Positions 45,270-57,500 of a stretch of 64,000 nt of DNA are shown here, in pieces. A program made the translations under genes and the position numbers. Source of the stretch: Callorhinus ursinus (Eukaryota > Chordata > Mammalia > Carnivora > Otariidae); the NCBI RefSeq assembly GCF_003265705.1, contig NW_020312817.1, positions 30,467,820-30,531,819 of the forward strand, given 5' to 3'. The first letter of the stretch is position 1. Each line of letters opens with the position of its first letter. The notes beneath the pieces were generated by a model, which saw only the letters and a program-made list of their open reading frames with translations, did not search any database and was not told the DNA's origin.

Positions 45270-45935
45270 TTCTAAAAATGTTTTATTCAAGTATAATATA
45301 CATACAGAAAAGTGTACATATAAGTGTAAATTACATGAATTTTCATGAACTAAACAATCCAACATAAACAAGCACCCAGATAAAGAAACAAAATACTACC
45401 AGCACTGCAGAAGTCACCATCAGACTCCCTTTCAGACACTCTGTCCTGCCCTACCTATCTCTCACTGAAGTAACCACTCTCCTAACTTCTAACAGTTAAC
45501 ATAGATTAGGTTTGCCCACTTTTGTACTTTATATAATGGAAAGCATACAGTATTCTTTTATAGCTGCCTTTTTAGGCTCAACATAATGTTTCTGAGATTC
45601 ATCCATATGTTGCTTGTACTTGTACACTGTTCATCCTCGTTGCTGTATAATATTCCATTGTATGAATACCAAAATGTATTTATCCATTCTATAGTAGATG
45701 GACTTTTAGGTAGTTTCTGGTTTGAAGCTATTACTAATAATGGTGCTATAAGCATTCTAGAACATATCTTTTGGTGTACATATGTATGCATTTTATTGGG
45801 TGTCTGCCCAGAAACAGTTATTAGATTTCATCTGTTCACTTCAGTAGATTCATCCAAATGGTTCTCCAACATGTTTGAATAAATTTGCATTCTCACTGGC
45901 TAGGGGGTGAGCCTTCTGATTAGTTCCACATTTTG
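45270..45935 (-). mobile_element. L1M-type 3' end, minus strand
   Basis: 'attcaagtataatatacata' 'cagaaaagtgtacatataag' 'gcacccagataaagaaacaa' 'gagattcatccatatgttgc' 'tttatccattctatagtaga' is the antisense order of an old L1M 3' end. It is diverged, with no coding content left. Confidence 0.75.
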
Positions 45936-45959
45936 TCAACCTGCATAATTTTTTACATC

Positions 45960-48900
45960 TAATAAAAAGTTCACTGAAGAAACCCACAGACCAATCTCAC
46001 TTAGGAATATGCATGCTGAAATTCTAAATAAAATATTAGCAACTGGAAAACCGATTTATAAAAGAAAGAATAACACATTATGACCAAGTAGGTTTTATTC
46101 CAAGGAGACAAGGATGGCTTAACATCAGCAGCTCTACAAAAAATCTAGCTAGTCACCAGATTAAAGGACAGTAACATCCAACCACATCAAAAGAAGCTGA
46201 AAAGGCATTTGACAAAATTCAGCAGCTATTTCTAGTAAAATCTCTTGGTAAAACAGGAAAGAATTTATTTAAATAAGATTATTTACCAAATAGCAACACA
46301 AATACTCAAAATAGCTAAATACACAAACTATTTCAATTAAAATCAATAGCACTCAGAGATGCCTGCTATCACCATTATCACTTAACACTATAATGGAGTT
46401 TCTAGACAATGAAAATTCTAGAGAAGAAAAGAATTTTTCAACCACTGGAAAAAGTTATTTTTGTGATTATGTGAGTCTGAGTGTCATTACATTTGTGACT
46501 GTCATAATTATATTTCTAAAAATCCCAAGAGACTGCAGTGAAAACTTCTGGAATTAATGAGAAAATTTAGTAAGTATATATAATAAATGTGTTGTATTCA
46601 AGGTAAGCACACACACACAAAAGTAAGCTTTTTATTTATAATAAGCCTTTAGAAATGGAAATGGAAAAAAATCCATTCTCAATAATGACCAAAAGACTAA
46701 GGAACAAGACTACATTTAGTTAAAAAAAAAAGACACAGGACTTAAGTGAAGAAAAGTCTCAAATCTCAATCTTACTAATGATATAGACAGGATCTGAGCA
46801 AACAGAAAATGATACAATTTTGTTAGTTCTTAGAAGACAATATCATATGTCAAATTTCCCAAAATTAATCTTTACATTTAATGCAGTTTCAACTGCTAAT
46901 TGGATAAAATGATCACAAACTTCAAATGCCTGATAATAAACAAAAAAGGCAGTAAAAAGAACAGTAGTTCAGGAGTGTGGGGTGACACAAAGATCTGCCT
47001 GACCATTTTATAAGGCTACTGTATGCAAACATAGAGTCACTGTAATTAAATGCATATTGCCATATATAGAGTACTATAAGCAGAGTATATTGAGAAATCT
47101 CATTATATATGAAAAATTAATATATGACAAAGTTGGTATTTCATTTCATTGGAAAAAGATAATTTGATAAGAAGTGCTGGAACAATTGGCAACCCACTCA
47201 GAAGAAAGTAAAGTTGGATCCATAGCTTGCATTCTATACAAAAACAAATTCCAAATGGAGTAAAGACAAATGTGAAAAAAACACTAACAACAAAAACCAA
47301 GAATAAAATGCATAAGCCATTCTAGGAGACTACACATGCCACCCAGGGGTGAAGGCCTTAATCAATAGAGAATACTTTGAAATTTTTATATATTTATAAA
47401 TGTCCATATTTTATCAAATAATATACTTGAGTATATACTAATATAAAATTTTGAATGGGAAAAGGTATTATAAATATGGTAAACAAATTACAGTTTGGAG
47501 AAAACTTGCAAATAATATGATGAAGTGTTTACATATAATGTAGAAAGAGCACTTAAAATTTTTTTTAAAAAGACAGTGCACATATGGGCAAAATATTAAT
47601 AAAAAATGAAGTGAATGAAAAATAAAAATGACTAAAAATTTACAATGTGAATAAAAAGATACAGATAATGCAATTCACCTTATAAGTGAAATCCATATGG
47701 CTAAGTTTTCTATGGAAAAAGTACTTAATACTATTAGTGGTCAATAGACAACTTACAAGAGTTGGGAAAACTGTTTGCAACCAAGAGTAGAAAGGCTTAA
47801 TATGTGTAATATACAAAAACCTCCTATGAAGTAAATAAAAAATTAAAAGGCAAACACAACAGTAAGACACACACGGATGTAAAGCTATAAATAAAAATAT
47901 GAGTATTTGTGGTAGACAGAATTCTAAGATGGCCCCCACGATCTTTGCTCCTGGTGTTACTCCCAAAATAATGCTACATTTACCAAGCAAAGGGAGTTTG
48001 TGGAAGTTATTTAAGGTTACAAACCAATAGACCTTAACATACAGAAATTATCTGGGTGGGCCTACTCAAGGCACATGAGCCCTTGAAAAGCAAGAGAGTT
48101 TTCTCTGAAGAGAAAACACAGAGTCAAGTATGAGAAGGATCTGATGAATCCTTGCTAACTTTGAAGATGGCAGGGGTGGGGGTAGCATTACATACAAGGA
48201 CTGGAGAGTAACCTCTAAAAGCTGAGAAGAACTTCTGGCTAACAGCCAGCAAGGAAACAGAGACCTCCATCCTACAACCGTCCTACAATTTTAAGGTTTG
48301 AAATTCTGCCAACAACATGAATGAACCTGGAAGTGAATTCTTCCCCTATATCCTTTAGTGAAGAGCCCAGCCTGGCACACACTTTATCAGACACTAAACA
48401 GAGAGCCCAGTCAAGGCCACTTGAAGTTCTAACCCACATAACTATGAAATAATAAACAGGTATTGTTTTAAGCTGCTAAATTTGTGGTAATTTGTTATAC
48501 AACAACAGAAAACGAATACAAAAGGTAATTTAATTATGAGTGAAATCCATAGATTTCAAATAACCAAAGAACATATGAAAAGTTATGCAGTTTTACAGTA
48601 ATCAGGAAAATGCAAAAAAAAAGTAATATGGAGAAATCACTGTACACACCACCAGTCTTTTTTTTTTTCTAAATTTTTTTTAATGCTACAACAGCTATTG
48701 CTAGTGGGTATAGAAGGGCATTTTTATACTGTACATTTACTGATGAAAATATAAATTGTTCCAGCCTTTTTGGGAAACAATCTGTCAATACTTACTAAAA
48801 AATTTTAAATCTACGTATCTCTCAACCCAGCAATCCTACTGCAGGGACTCTCTTCCATAGGAGTGAAACCATCATGGTCATGAATATGTGCACAGGCACA

Positions 48901-49215
48901 ATTACCAAAACAGTGAAAGTCTGGTAGTAAATGCCCACTGATTATGGAAGAAGTTTAAGACATCATCATCATCAGAGTATTCATCATTAAAAAGAATGAA
49001 ATAGCAGCTATAAGAGAGACTTGAAGGAATTTCTATCACATATTGTTGGGTGAGAAAAGATGCAGAGGACATGTATTATCTCATTTATTTAAAGCAAACA
49101 GACCCACCAAAAAATTTTTATTCGTGTGTGTATATTTAGGAATTTAAAAGAAATCTATGTATGTATAGACTTATAAGTTGCTCAAAATATACATTAAATT
49201 TTAAAAGCAAATTGC
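45960..49215 (+). mobile_element. Degenerate L1 (late ORF2 and 3' end), plus strand
   Basis: 'taaataaaatattagcaact' 'gaccaagtaggttttattcc' 'aaggagacaaggatggctta' and 'aaaggcatttgacaaaattc' follow the reverse-transcriptase region of L1 ORF2, and the 3' part reaches 'cagcaatcctactgcaggga' and 'cattaaaaagaatgaaatag'. Every frame is broken by stops. The element is interrupted by an LTR at 47908-48520. It sits back to back with the minus-strand L1 just before it. Confidence 0.75.
47908..48520 (+). mobile_element. MLT1-like LTR inserted in the L1
   Basis: It begins TGTGGTAGACAGAATTCTAA followed by GATGGCCCCC and ends 'gctgctaaatttgtggtaat' 'ttgttatacaacaacag' 'aacgaataca', the start and end typical of MLT1-type LTRs. 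At 613 bp it is longer than the copy at 13.3 kb, so it may include an extra insertion or be a longer subfamily. No coding region. L1 sequence continues on both sides. Confidence 0.7.
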
Positions 49216-49369
49216 AGAAAACATGTAGAATAAGACAAAACTCCATGCAGTATTCGTGTACGTGTACTTGTATGAGCAAGAAAAGAGACATATATCACGC
49301 TATTACTACACGGGGGGTGGTATGTGATGAGTTCTGCTATTATGTGTCTTCATTACTTATTGCTCTTTT

Positions 49370-49485
49370 TTGTTGTTTTTCAAGTTTTTATTTAGGTAAT
49401 CTCTACAGCCAACATAAGTCTCAAACTTACAACTCCAAGATCAAGAGCATGCTCTTTCAACTGAGCCAGCCAGTACCCCCTTGTG
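49370..49485 (-). mobile_element. Old tRNA-derived carnivore SINE, minus strand
   Basis: 'tacaactccaagatcaagag' 'catgctctttcaactgagcc' 'agccagtacccc' is the reverse of the SINEC head. The exact duplication TTGCTCTTTT lies at 49360-49369 and 49486-49495. Confidence 0.85.
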
Positions 49486-50559
49486 TTGCTCTTTTAAATA
49501 ATTGTATTAATTTAAATTGTATTACTTTTTACATCTGAGAAACATCTCCTTTCCCTTTATTTATCCTTAGCACTTACCACTAATATTCTGTATTTTTTAC
49601 CTATATTATTTGTTGTTTTCCCCAACTGGAATGTAAGCCACATCAGGTAAACGATTTTGTCTGTTTGCTGATGAACGCCAGCACCTACGATGGCCTGGCA
49701 CATAGCAGTCACCCAAATATTGAGGAAAGTAATATTTTATGTATAACTTCTTTAGGGCTACTCTTGATGTTCATTTTAACCTTGTTTCTCCTAAATACCT
49801 GATATTCTAGAAGTTATCAGGAGTGTGACAGAATTACGTGACAAGAAGTACGAATGCAGGGAGTGAGTAATAATTACTTGTTGGATGTTTATTACTGCCC
49901 AACATTTTATCAGGTGTTTTGTATCTATTATCTCAAATCAATCTATCAGGCAGATTTATGATATCCTTTTCACAGAAGAGAAACCAACTCACAAGAGTTA
50001 GCTTCACTACAGTTCCACTGACAATAAATGTCCTGTGTCCAGGCCAAAATCCTGTTCCTTCCTTTGTGCTATACTGATCTTAAAAGAATATTTTAATAAT
50101 TAAAAAAGAGATAATAGTTCTTACATAATACATGGGTTTAACATTGAGATTTAATTGAATATTTCACACTCACACAATTCACTACTCTGTTGATGATTCT
50201 GTTAGTAAGTCATTTGATTGTTATATATAAATTGTCTGTCTAAACTTGTTGACTCTTTTACTCCTGAAGCAGTTAAGCTCTGCAGCTCAAGGCCGCTCGC
50301 CACCTAGAACCTGGTAGAGCAGTAGCAGTAAACCGAGACCACACAAGCTCTTCCGGGGAGAGTTAATAAACATTTAGATAATTACCATCAAATGATCTGG
50401 ACAAAAAGCAGCCCTGAAAACATCCTGAGGGAATTGTCCTAGATTCTCCCAATTCAAGGCAAGCTCGCCAGAGGAATGCCTTTCTTAACAATCTTCTGCT
50501 GGAACTTCCTACTTCCTTGGAAAAAAACAGACAAAACCCCAGCCAGTTAGGAACAGCAG

Positions 50560-50860
50560 GACCATCTGAAGGTCACAGGGCAAGAGTGGTGGACCTGGCC
50601 TGGGCCCGAGACAGTCCTGGCAGGTCGAGGTTCCAGACTGCAGCAGCAGCCCCAGCCCCAGAGGCGAGCAGAGGTCAGTGGGGTGGTGGTGCGGAGGTGA
50701 GGGAAAGAAGGGGCCCCATAACAGGGTTCAGACACGCCGCATCCTCCCCCACACACTTTGCTCAATTCCAGTGCAGGCAGGACTGGAAGTGTGCAGCAGC
50801 GGGAGGGTGGTGCCTTCGGCATTCTGTTGCCACCTTCCAGGTGAGGTCCATATGCCCCCC
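50560..50860. promoter_or_regulatory. GC-rich patch in AT-rich intergenic DNA
   Basis: GC-rich sequence with several CpG ('ctgggcccgagacagtcctg', 'gacacgccgcatcctccccc') between AT-rich flanks, and a donor-like CTTCCAG|GTGAGG near 50840. It could be a regulatory element or a non-coding RNA exon. No direct evidence for either. Confidence 0.25.
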
Positions 50861-52111
50861 CTAGTTAGGGTGCAGACCTCCATCTTGGAATCAGCCTCAC
50901 AGATCTAAATACATTTGTGATTGGCTAGGGACTGGCGGAGAGGACTTTTTTTTTTTTGTCTTTCAGATCTGGATAGATTCAGAGTTTTGAAAATGTGCTG
51001 ATTACTCACCCAACAAATAGTTATTGAGTACTTTTTGTATGGTAACGCACCAGGAGAGGGGCTAAGGGGAATAGAGGAAAAACAAAGGAGGAGCTTACAG
51101 ACACTGAAGCAAACAAATGATCATTAACTGTTTTTAGTTCATTAGGTAACAGTGAGTAATAAAGTCTGAGTTGAGGATGGGGTATAATGAAGGCATTCAT
51201 AGTAAGACTCATCACTACCTGCTCCCCATACCACAAAAAAGTCCACAAGATTTTGAAATATATAAAATAAACTTCTCACATCTTCCTTGCTAGTCTTTGC
51301 ACTTCCAAAATAATTTTTAAAAATCACACAAAATTTGTGTTTATCTGCAGAGGCAAGCTGTATGTAACTTGCATACATCAAGGACACAAAACTGCATGGA
51401 TCTCTAACCTTCAATTTCAAAAGTAAAATCATTTCTGCCTCCAGAAAGCAATGATGTTCCTAAGGAGAAAAAACAATCTTGCAAGGTTTATTTTTTTTTT
51501 AATTGGAATCATTAGACGTGTATCCCCACATATTGTAGGATATGAGAAATAGGAGCTTATTGTCTTGCTTGTTTAAAAGGCTGACCAGAATGAGTAAAAG
51601 AAAACCTGAATATTTTAGAGCTGGGAGAAAGCCTTTCTTCTGATCCTGAGATCTACAAGGAAACTGAACAGGTACTATTTCACTGAAAAACAAAGTTTCC
51701 ATTTAAATGAATTAAGTGGTATTTTAGCTGAATGTGCAGTTTTCAAAAACTCGTGAATGTCAACTGGCAGAATCTAACCTTAACACTGATAGCTCTTACG
51801 GGACATTGCTAATTAACATTTTTTACATGCTATACATGTTAATTTTAACATGTATGAAACACAGCAGTCTCCATGTTGACCTGCAAACTATGTACAAACA
51901 TAGTGCTTTTCCAGGCAGTCAAAATATGGAGACATTTACCACTTGTCTACATAGCAGTTGAGTCCTATATCAGGAGTGTTACTCATAAATGACTGTCAAA
52001 AGATGAGACCAATGAATTTTTTTTCTAAAATACACAATGAATGAAATTATTCCAACAGGATATTCGGAAATACATGGCCTCAAAAGTCTGTAGTAAAATA
52101 TGCAAATATAT

Positions 52112-52304
52112 ACATATATATTTTATTTATTTATTCGACAGAGAAAGACACAGTAAGAGAGGGAACACAAGCAGGGCAAGTGGGAGAGGGAGAAGCAGGC
52201 TTCCCGCAGAGCACAGAGCCCGATGCGGGGCTCGATCCCAGGACCCTGGGATCATGACCTGAGCCGAAGGCAGACGCTTACCAACTGAGCCACCCAGGCA
52301 CCCC
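52112..52304 (-). mobile_element. Carnivore SINEC copy, minus strand, 11-bp TSD
   Basis: The minus strand starts GGGGTGCCTGGGTGGCTCAG and runs through 'caggtcatgatcccaggg' to an A tail. The duplication TGCAAATATAT is exact at 52101-52111 and 52305-52315. Confidence 0.95.
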
Positions 52305-52965
52305 TGCAAATATATTTTTAAGTGCTTTTAAAAGCATAGTCAAAATCATTCAAAACAGAATTCATCCTATAAAAATAATTCTCCAATCTTTTCGTGAGAT
52401 TATCACTTGGCCACATGAGAACATTCTTACATGTCTGGTCTTCATGCTGACATATGCAAATGGCACAACATACCTGGGCCTATGTTAATATGGCTTCCTA
52501 AAATATCATAAAAACTATGTTGTCTGACATGTTACCAGGGGGCTCTAGGATAACTTTTGATGTAAAAATCTTTAATTTAGGTAACAAGGACCAATGACAA
52601 GCCAGAATTGGAACCATTTACTTTTGTAGGTCAAAAGATCTGAGAGGTCATTGTTCCAGGCCATTTAGAGAAAGGACAATGGGTGGTGGGTCCAGATTGC
52701 AGAGACATCTGGCGGCTTTTCCTTCTTGGTATGGTGCTTTTTTCCCCACACTCTCACCCAAATTAGCCAGAACCCAAAGTAAACTTTTTGATGAGATTTC
52801 TTTTGCTCTAACCTAAGTTAATCTTGTTTATTTATGAAAAATTACTGCCTTGGTCCCACTTCCATCAGGAAGTAGCCAGATATCAGTATACTTTAACATT
52901 TCAGCACATCTAAGTCACAAGTTGCTTGTTTTTACAACTCCTACTTAACATAAAATTTTGCTTTC

Positions 52966-53136
52966 TGGGGTGCCTGAGTGGCTCAGTCGGTTAAGTGTCC
53001 GACTTGAGTTTGGCTCAGGTCATGATCTCAGGGCAGGGAGATCAAGTCCCAAGTCATCCGCACTCAGCAGGAAGTCTGCTTAAGATTCTTTCCCTCTGCC
53101 CCTCCCCCACACTCTCTCTCAAATAAATCCTTAAAA
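52966..53136 (+). mobile_element. Carnivore SINEC copy
   Basis: GGGGTGCCTGAGTGGCTCAG, 'gctcaggtcatgatctcagg', a CT-rich stretch and an AAATAAATCC tail. Imperfect duplications AATTTTGCTTTC (52954-52965) and AATCTTGTTTTC (53137-53148). Confidence 0.92.
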
Positions 53137-54494
53137 AATCTTGTTTTCCACGCCGTTTATTTATTTTTTTAATTAAAGGAAGTTTTTCAGGTTGGGAAAT
53201 TTCATTTGTGAATGATGGGTTTCCCTCACCATTACCCTTAATTTGATGATGTTATTATATGAGGTAATTCAAAAATATCTTTGGTCTGAGGTTGGAGATT
53301 GGGAAGCTGGTATATATACTGGATCTTATGAGAGCACAGAAAACTTTGGCACATGAATTAAGAATACTAATTCTAGTACTCCAAGTGTATTTAACAGATG
53401 TTTTACTGTGGGTTCTCCTTTACATTACTGGATTAATTATCTCTCTAAAGAGGAACACAGGAAAAGTCAATGTGGAGTTAGCATCTGGACCAGCCTTCAA
53501 TGTAAGGTGAATGGCTAAACCATCAAGGACAAGAAAATTTTCTACAAAACAGGCCCTTCCTGTTGGCAGGATATTGCAGATTTTGTTCACTCAAATAGAT
53601 CCTTCAAGTCTGACTGAGGCCACCATTACCTTTAGTCTAATTAAACAGGATTAAGAAAGGGCTCAGGGTTGTCGGAGCTAAGTGAAACAAAGTGAGTCAT
53701 TTTCTGTATGGTGGGTTTTGAATTGTTTGGTTTTCAAAGTATGTAAAATATGCTAAATTAAAAATTGTGTTCCAGAAAATATGGATTTCAATTTTCAAAC
53801 CTGCAGGTCAGTGCTTCTCCATAAAAGTGTCCTGATCATTGTAAGCAACAGGTATAACTAAGAAGTAAAAAGTGGAGGGACGCTTCCTGGTTATAGTGAT
53901 TGGGTTAAATAGTGCTGCTAGATTCCTAAGTGTTCCTGGTGACTACCCTAGGTGCCAGAACACTCTGTGATGGTCTTGGGAAATCCAATGCAGGTCAGAA
54001 TACCACTCTGGGGTACCCCAGAGTGTCCATCAATCCATGTAAAAACATTTAGCATCCTCCTGACCTTCTGAACTGGATTACTCTAAAAGCACTCCAGCAA
54101 ATGTCTCAGTTAAAACAGACAAAAGGGATATTTCTGACACTACTGAAAAATGTGTCCATGACTAAGGATATAACACTCATTACTACAGAAGCACACAGAA
54201 CATCAAAGAACACCAGATAGTTTCAAGGACACTCTTAGATTCCACATAACATTATGGCTTCAGACTGGAACAAAGAGATTGTGAATTGTGGGCAGAGAAA
54301 GCCTTTGAAAAATAATGCTGATTTGAAAAAGTAAGGGAAAGGGGAAGGCTTATGTTTGTTAAACAGCCAAACAAAAAATAAAAACAGCCAAACAAAAAAT
54401 AACACATTTTAATTTTTAAAAAAATATGTAACTGAACACTTGAAAAAAATACACGTGTCCCTGAAAGTATCACTGACCCAATCTTATGGAGTAT

Positions 54495-54500
54495 TTTATT
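54495..54500 (-). terminator. STRN: Candidate STRN polyadenylation signal (distal)
   Basis: The minus strand has AATAAA here, with a GT-containing stretch about 20 bases beyond. It is the last AATAAA before the intergenic repeats resume. A candidate only. Confidence 0.3.
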
Positions 54501-54768
54501 TAATTTTACTGGCTTTCCAAAAGTTCAAACTCTGTAATGATAAATTTCTCTACCTTCCTCACAATCAATAATTAAGACTGGTCCATTACTTTGGACTCAC
54601 ATCTACTTTGTCTTATACCCCCCCTTTTATTTCGCTGCATGCCTCTCCTACCCACCCCCACCACCAAAAACACAAAATCAAGATGTATTATTTTAACTGC
54701 AAATCCACTAGATTCCAAAATATTTCAATTCATGAGACACCTATAGCACATTATCTATATTTGTACAC

Positions 54769-54774
54769 TTTATT
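54769..54774 (-). terminator. STRN: Candidate STRN polyadenylation signal
   Basis: The minus strand reads AAATAAAGTGTACAAATATA followed by a GT-rich stretch (TGTGCTATAGGTGTCT), a good cleavage context. The distance to the STRN stop is about 5.7 kb, consistent with a long 3'UTR. Confidence 0.35.
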
Positions 54775-55620
54775 TAAAAACAAATAATACACTTAGAGCC
54801 ACCAAAAAAGGTATCTTAATTAGCTTATCCATACCCTGAATTTACAAAAGAAACTTCTTGCACCACAAAAATTAGCATTTGGATTAATTTACATTAATTG
54901 ATATAACTGAATTTAAAAATACCTGAAGATCAAACAATCTGGTCCAGGGCTCACCAGTTGAGGGGTGGGGAATTGGGAGTGTGGAGAAAAGGAGTTACTT
55001 AGGAAACTGAACTGATGATGCCCTGAAGTCAGCTCTAGTAAACTGAAGTTGAGAAGACATAAAGTAACCGGTAGATTTCAGGACTACAAAGAAGTGGTTC
55101 CTCCTAAAAACAGATATTAGATCATATCGTTGGAATGGGTGTGGGAGATATCTCTTAATTTGGATTGAAAAAAAGTGTGTGGAGAGGGGGGTTGTATTTG
55201 TTTCTCACAAGAGGCAAACTTCAGCCAAACAATGAGAAGAAAGTAGGGCGGGAGGTATGTGATAGACTGAAGGCTTTCTGACTGCTGATAATACCGAATT
55301 TAGCAGATCTGTACAAGTCAACTAAAATACCATTCTCTGAGACATTATCAGAAAGGAGCTAACAACCAGGGAAAAATCATTCTACTTTAACAAGGCACTC
55401 ACTGGTTCACAGCCTGTTAAAAATCCAGGCAGACATTTAAGTTAATCTAAATTAAAATGAACTTTTTAATTTGCATCAGAGGGATGACAAGCATGTGGTC
55501 CCAGTTAAATCAAATCTAAAGCTTGACTAGCAAAGATCCAGAAAATTCTGACCCCTAAGTACCACTTTAGGAATACTGCTAGAATAGACAAGTGGAATCT
55601 AGGGATCTGTTTCGCCTAAA

Positions 55621-55642
55621 TTTTTTTTTTTTTTTTTTTTTA
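55621..55642 (-). repeat. A22 homopolymer in the STRN 3'UTR sense
   Basis: Twenty-two T on the plus strand, so an A22 run in STRN RNA. There is no AATAAA just upstream on the minus strand, so it is more likely a genomic A tract than a tail site. Confidence 0.9.
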
Positions 55643-56874
55643 GGATTAAGAACAAAAACAAAAATGGAACAAAAGCAAAAACAAAACTGATGCAATCCGG
55701 TAAATACTTTGTCAATCTGGTGTCCCTGACACTGACATGGAGGTCCAGCTGGATGATGGATATGGCCAATTAAAAAACTTTCAGTGCTGAAAGTAAAAAT
55801 GATTAAAATAATTTACCAATGGCCTGTCCTTTGTTTTTAAAGATGGACATGTTTTCTGGACCTTCCCTTAAAAGAAACTTCTGGAATTGATACATTTCAC
55901 AAAAATATACATATAATTCTTTTCAGCTACTACTTTTGTACAACTTGAATCCCAGTGTCAAACACATAAAGTACTACAATTATATAAATAACTACACAAA
56001 CAACATAGTAACAAAGGCAACTTCTGAGTAAATAAAATTAATGATTATGTACTTAATAGCCTAGAAATAGCTTTCAAAGAATAAAGTAAGCTGAAAAAAA
56101 CTGTACTTAGAGCTCTTTTTCCATGTAAATTCAGTAACAGTTTGGCTCTTGGTTGAAAATATCACAGACATATACTAACCAGAGATTAACTATATCCACT
56201 CACTATCAACCTTGATGATAAATTTTAAGCAGTTCTTTCAAAAGAAAACCAACTCTTAAGTCTTTCAATCTGATTTGTGACACCTTAATTCAATAAAACT
56301 TAAATGACAAAGCCTGAGAAAAGCACCAACATAGATTTTTAAATTGCATCCAATCATCATTTTCAGATGTCATAAAGAGTTGCTTTAGTTAAAATGGCAG
56401 CAATGACAAAGAGGTAGATATGAAAGATGTCATTTAAACACTATTCTTAGGTGGTATTTTAATTAGTTCAGGTGTTTAATCTAAAAATAATTTTTACTAG
56501 TTGAATCTTCATCACATAAGAATTTCATGACATGCTCTTGTGTAGGAGGGAAATACATGAAGTCCTAAAAAAGAGGGCCTTTAAAAATCACATTTTTAAA
56601 AAATTAATTTACTTAGCCAACATTTAAGAGAGCCCATCAGTTTGGTGAACCAATAATTTCTCTTTTATCTGAACTTGATTATAGTGAAAGAATAGTTATT
56701 TTTCCTCTCTACTGAAATTTCTAGGAATTCACATTCAAAATCCTTGGAAATACATGTGGTGCTCAGAAGAGCACAAAGACAACGCATGAAATGTCCCCTG
56801 AAATCCTAGAAGTTGAGCAGATACATTGAAGACATTGAAGGTCACAAATCAGGACCGTCACAGATTGGCAAGCA

Positions 56875-56960
56875 AACACAGACACACACACACGCACACG
56901 TGCACACACACGCGCGCGCGCACACACACACACTCTCTCTCTCTCTCTCTCTCTCTCTCA
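56875..56960. repeat. Compound (CA)n(CG)5(CA)n(CT)n microsatellite
   Basis: CA repeats, then CGCGCGCGCG at about 56911-56920, then CA and a CT tract. The alternating purine-pyrimidine part could adopt Z-DNA. Confidence 0.9.
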
Positions 56961-57368
56961 TACCCCCCCCCACCCCCCCAACTCAATCCTCATCCTCACT
57001 GTAAGGCTGCATTTGTATTTTATTTTAAAGGCACCTCTCATTCTCTAGCTATTGCCTTCTTGATGGTATCTGTTTTCTTAAAAGTCCTGAATGTTCAATG
57101 GAAATAGTTCAGTACTGAGAATGGAATATTTTTCAATTCACATTTGAATAGCCAGGTTTTCTTACATTCAGATTTTAATAAACTAGAATGACAGTCTTTA
57201 AAACAAGCATGCTAGCCTATAATGAATATAATATATACAGTAATTTAAACATTTAGAACTATATATTATACTGCAAAAGCAAACAGCACAACACTCATCA
57301 TACTCATCATTACCTGCGGTGTATACTACCTCTAAAAACAAAAATACAAAACAGTAAAATGCACCTAT

Positions 57369-57371
<3 letters not shown>

Positions 57372-57412
<41 letters not shown>

Positions 57413-57500
57413 TATATATATACACACACACATACATATATATGTATATATATAGTCTATATATATTATATATATTCTTACAATATATATAATATATATT
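57372..57500. repeat. (TA)n-rich tract
   Basis: Long TA runs broken by CACA and GTCT. Strongly self-complementary, so it can form hairpins in DNA or RNA. Confidence 0.9.

Larger units (their letters stand above)
49500..54490. other. Intergenic DNA next to the STRN 3' end
   Basis: No gene. It contains L2-like remnants near 49620-49730 and 51005-51130, a GC-rich patch at about 50560-50860, two SINEC copies (52112-52304 and 52966-53136) and a 21-bp direct duplication at 54361-54401. The open frame at 50517-50864 lies in the GC-rich patch and has no recognised domain. Confidence 0.65.

Noticed and set aside
45586..45882. 98-codon frame with hydrophobic segments
   Set aside because: It lies entirely in the antisense of an L1 3' end.
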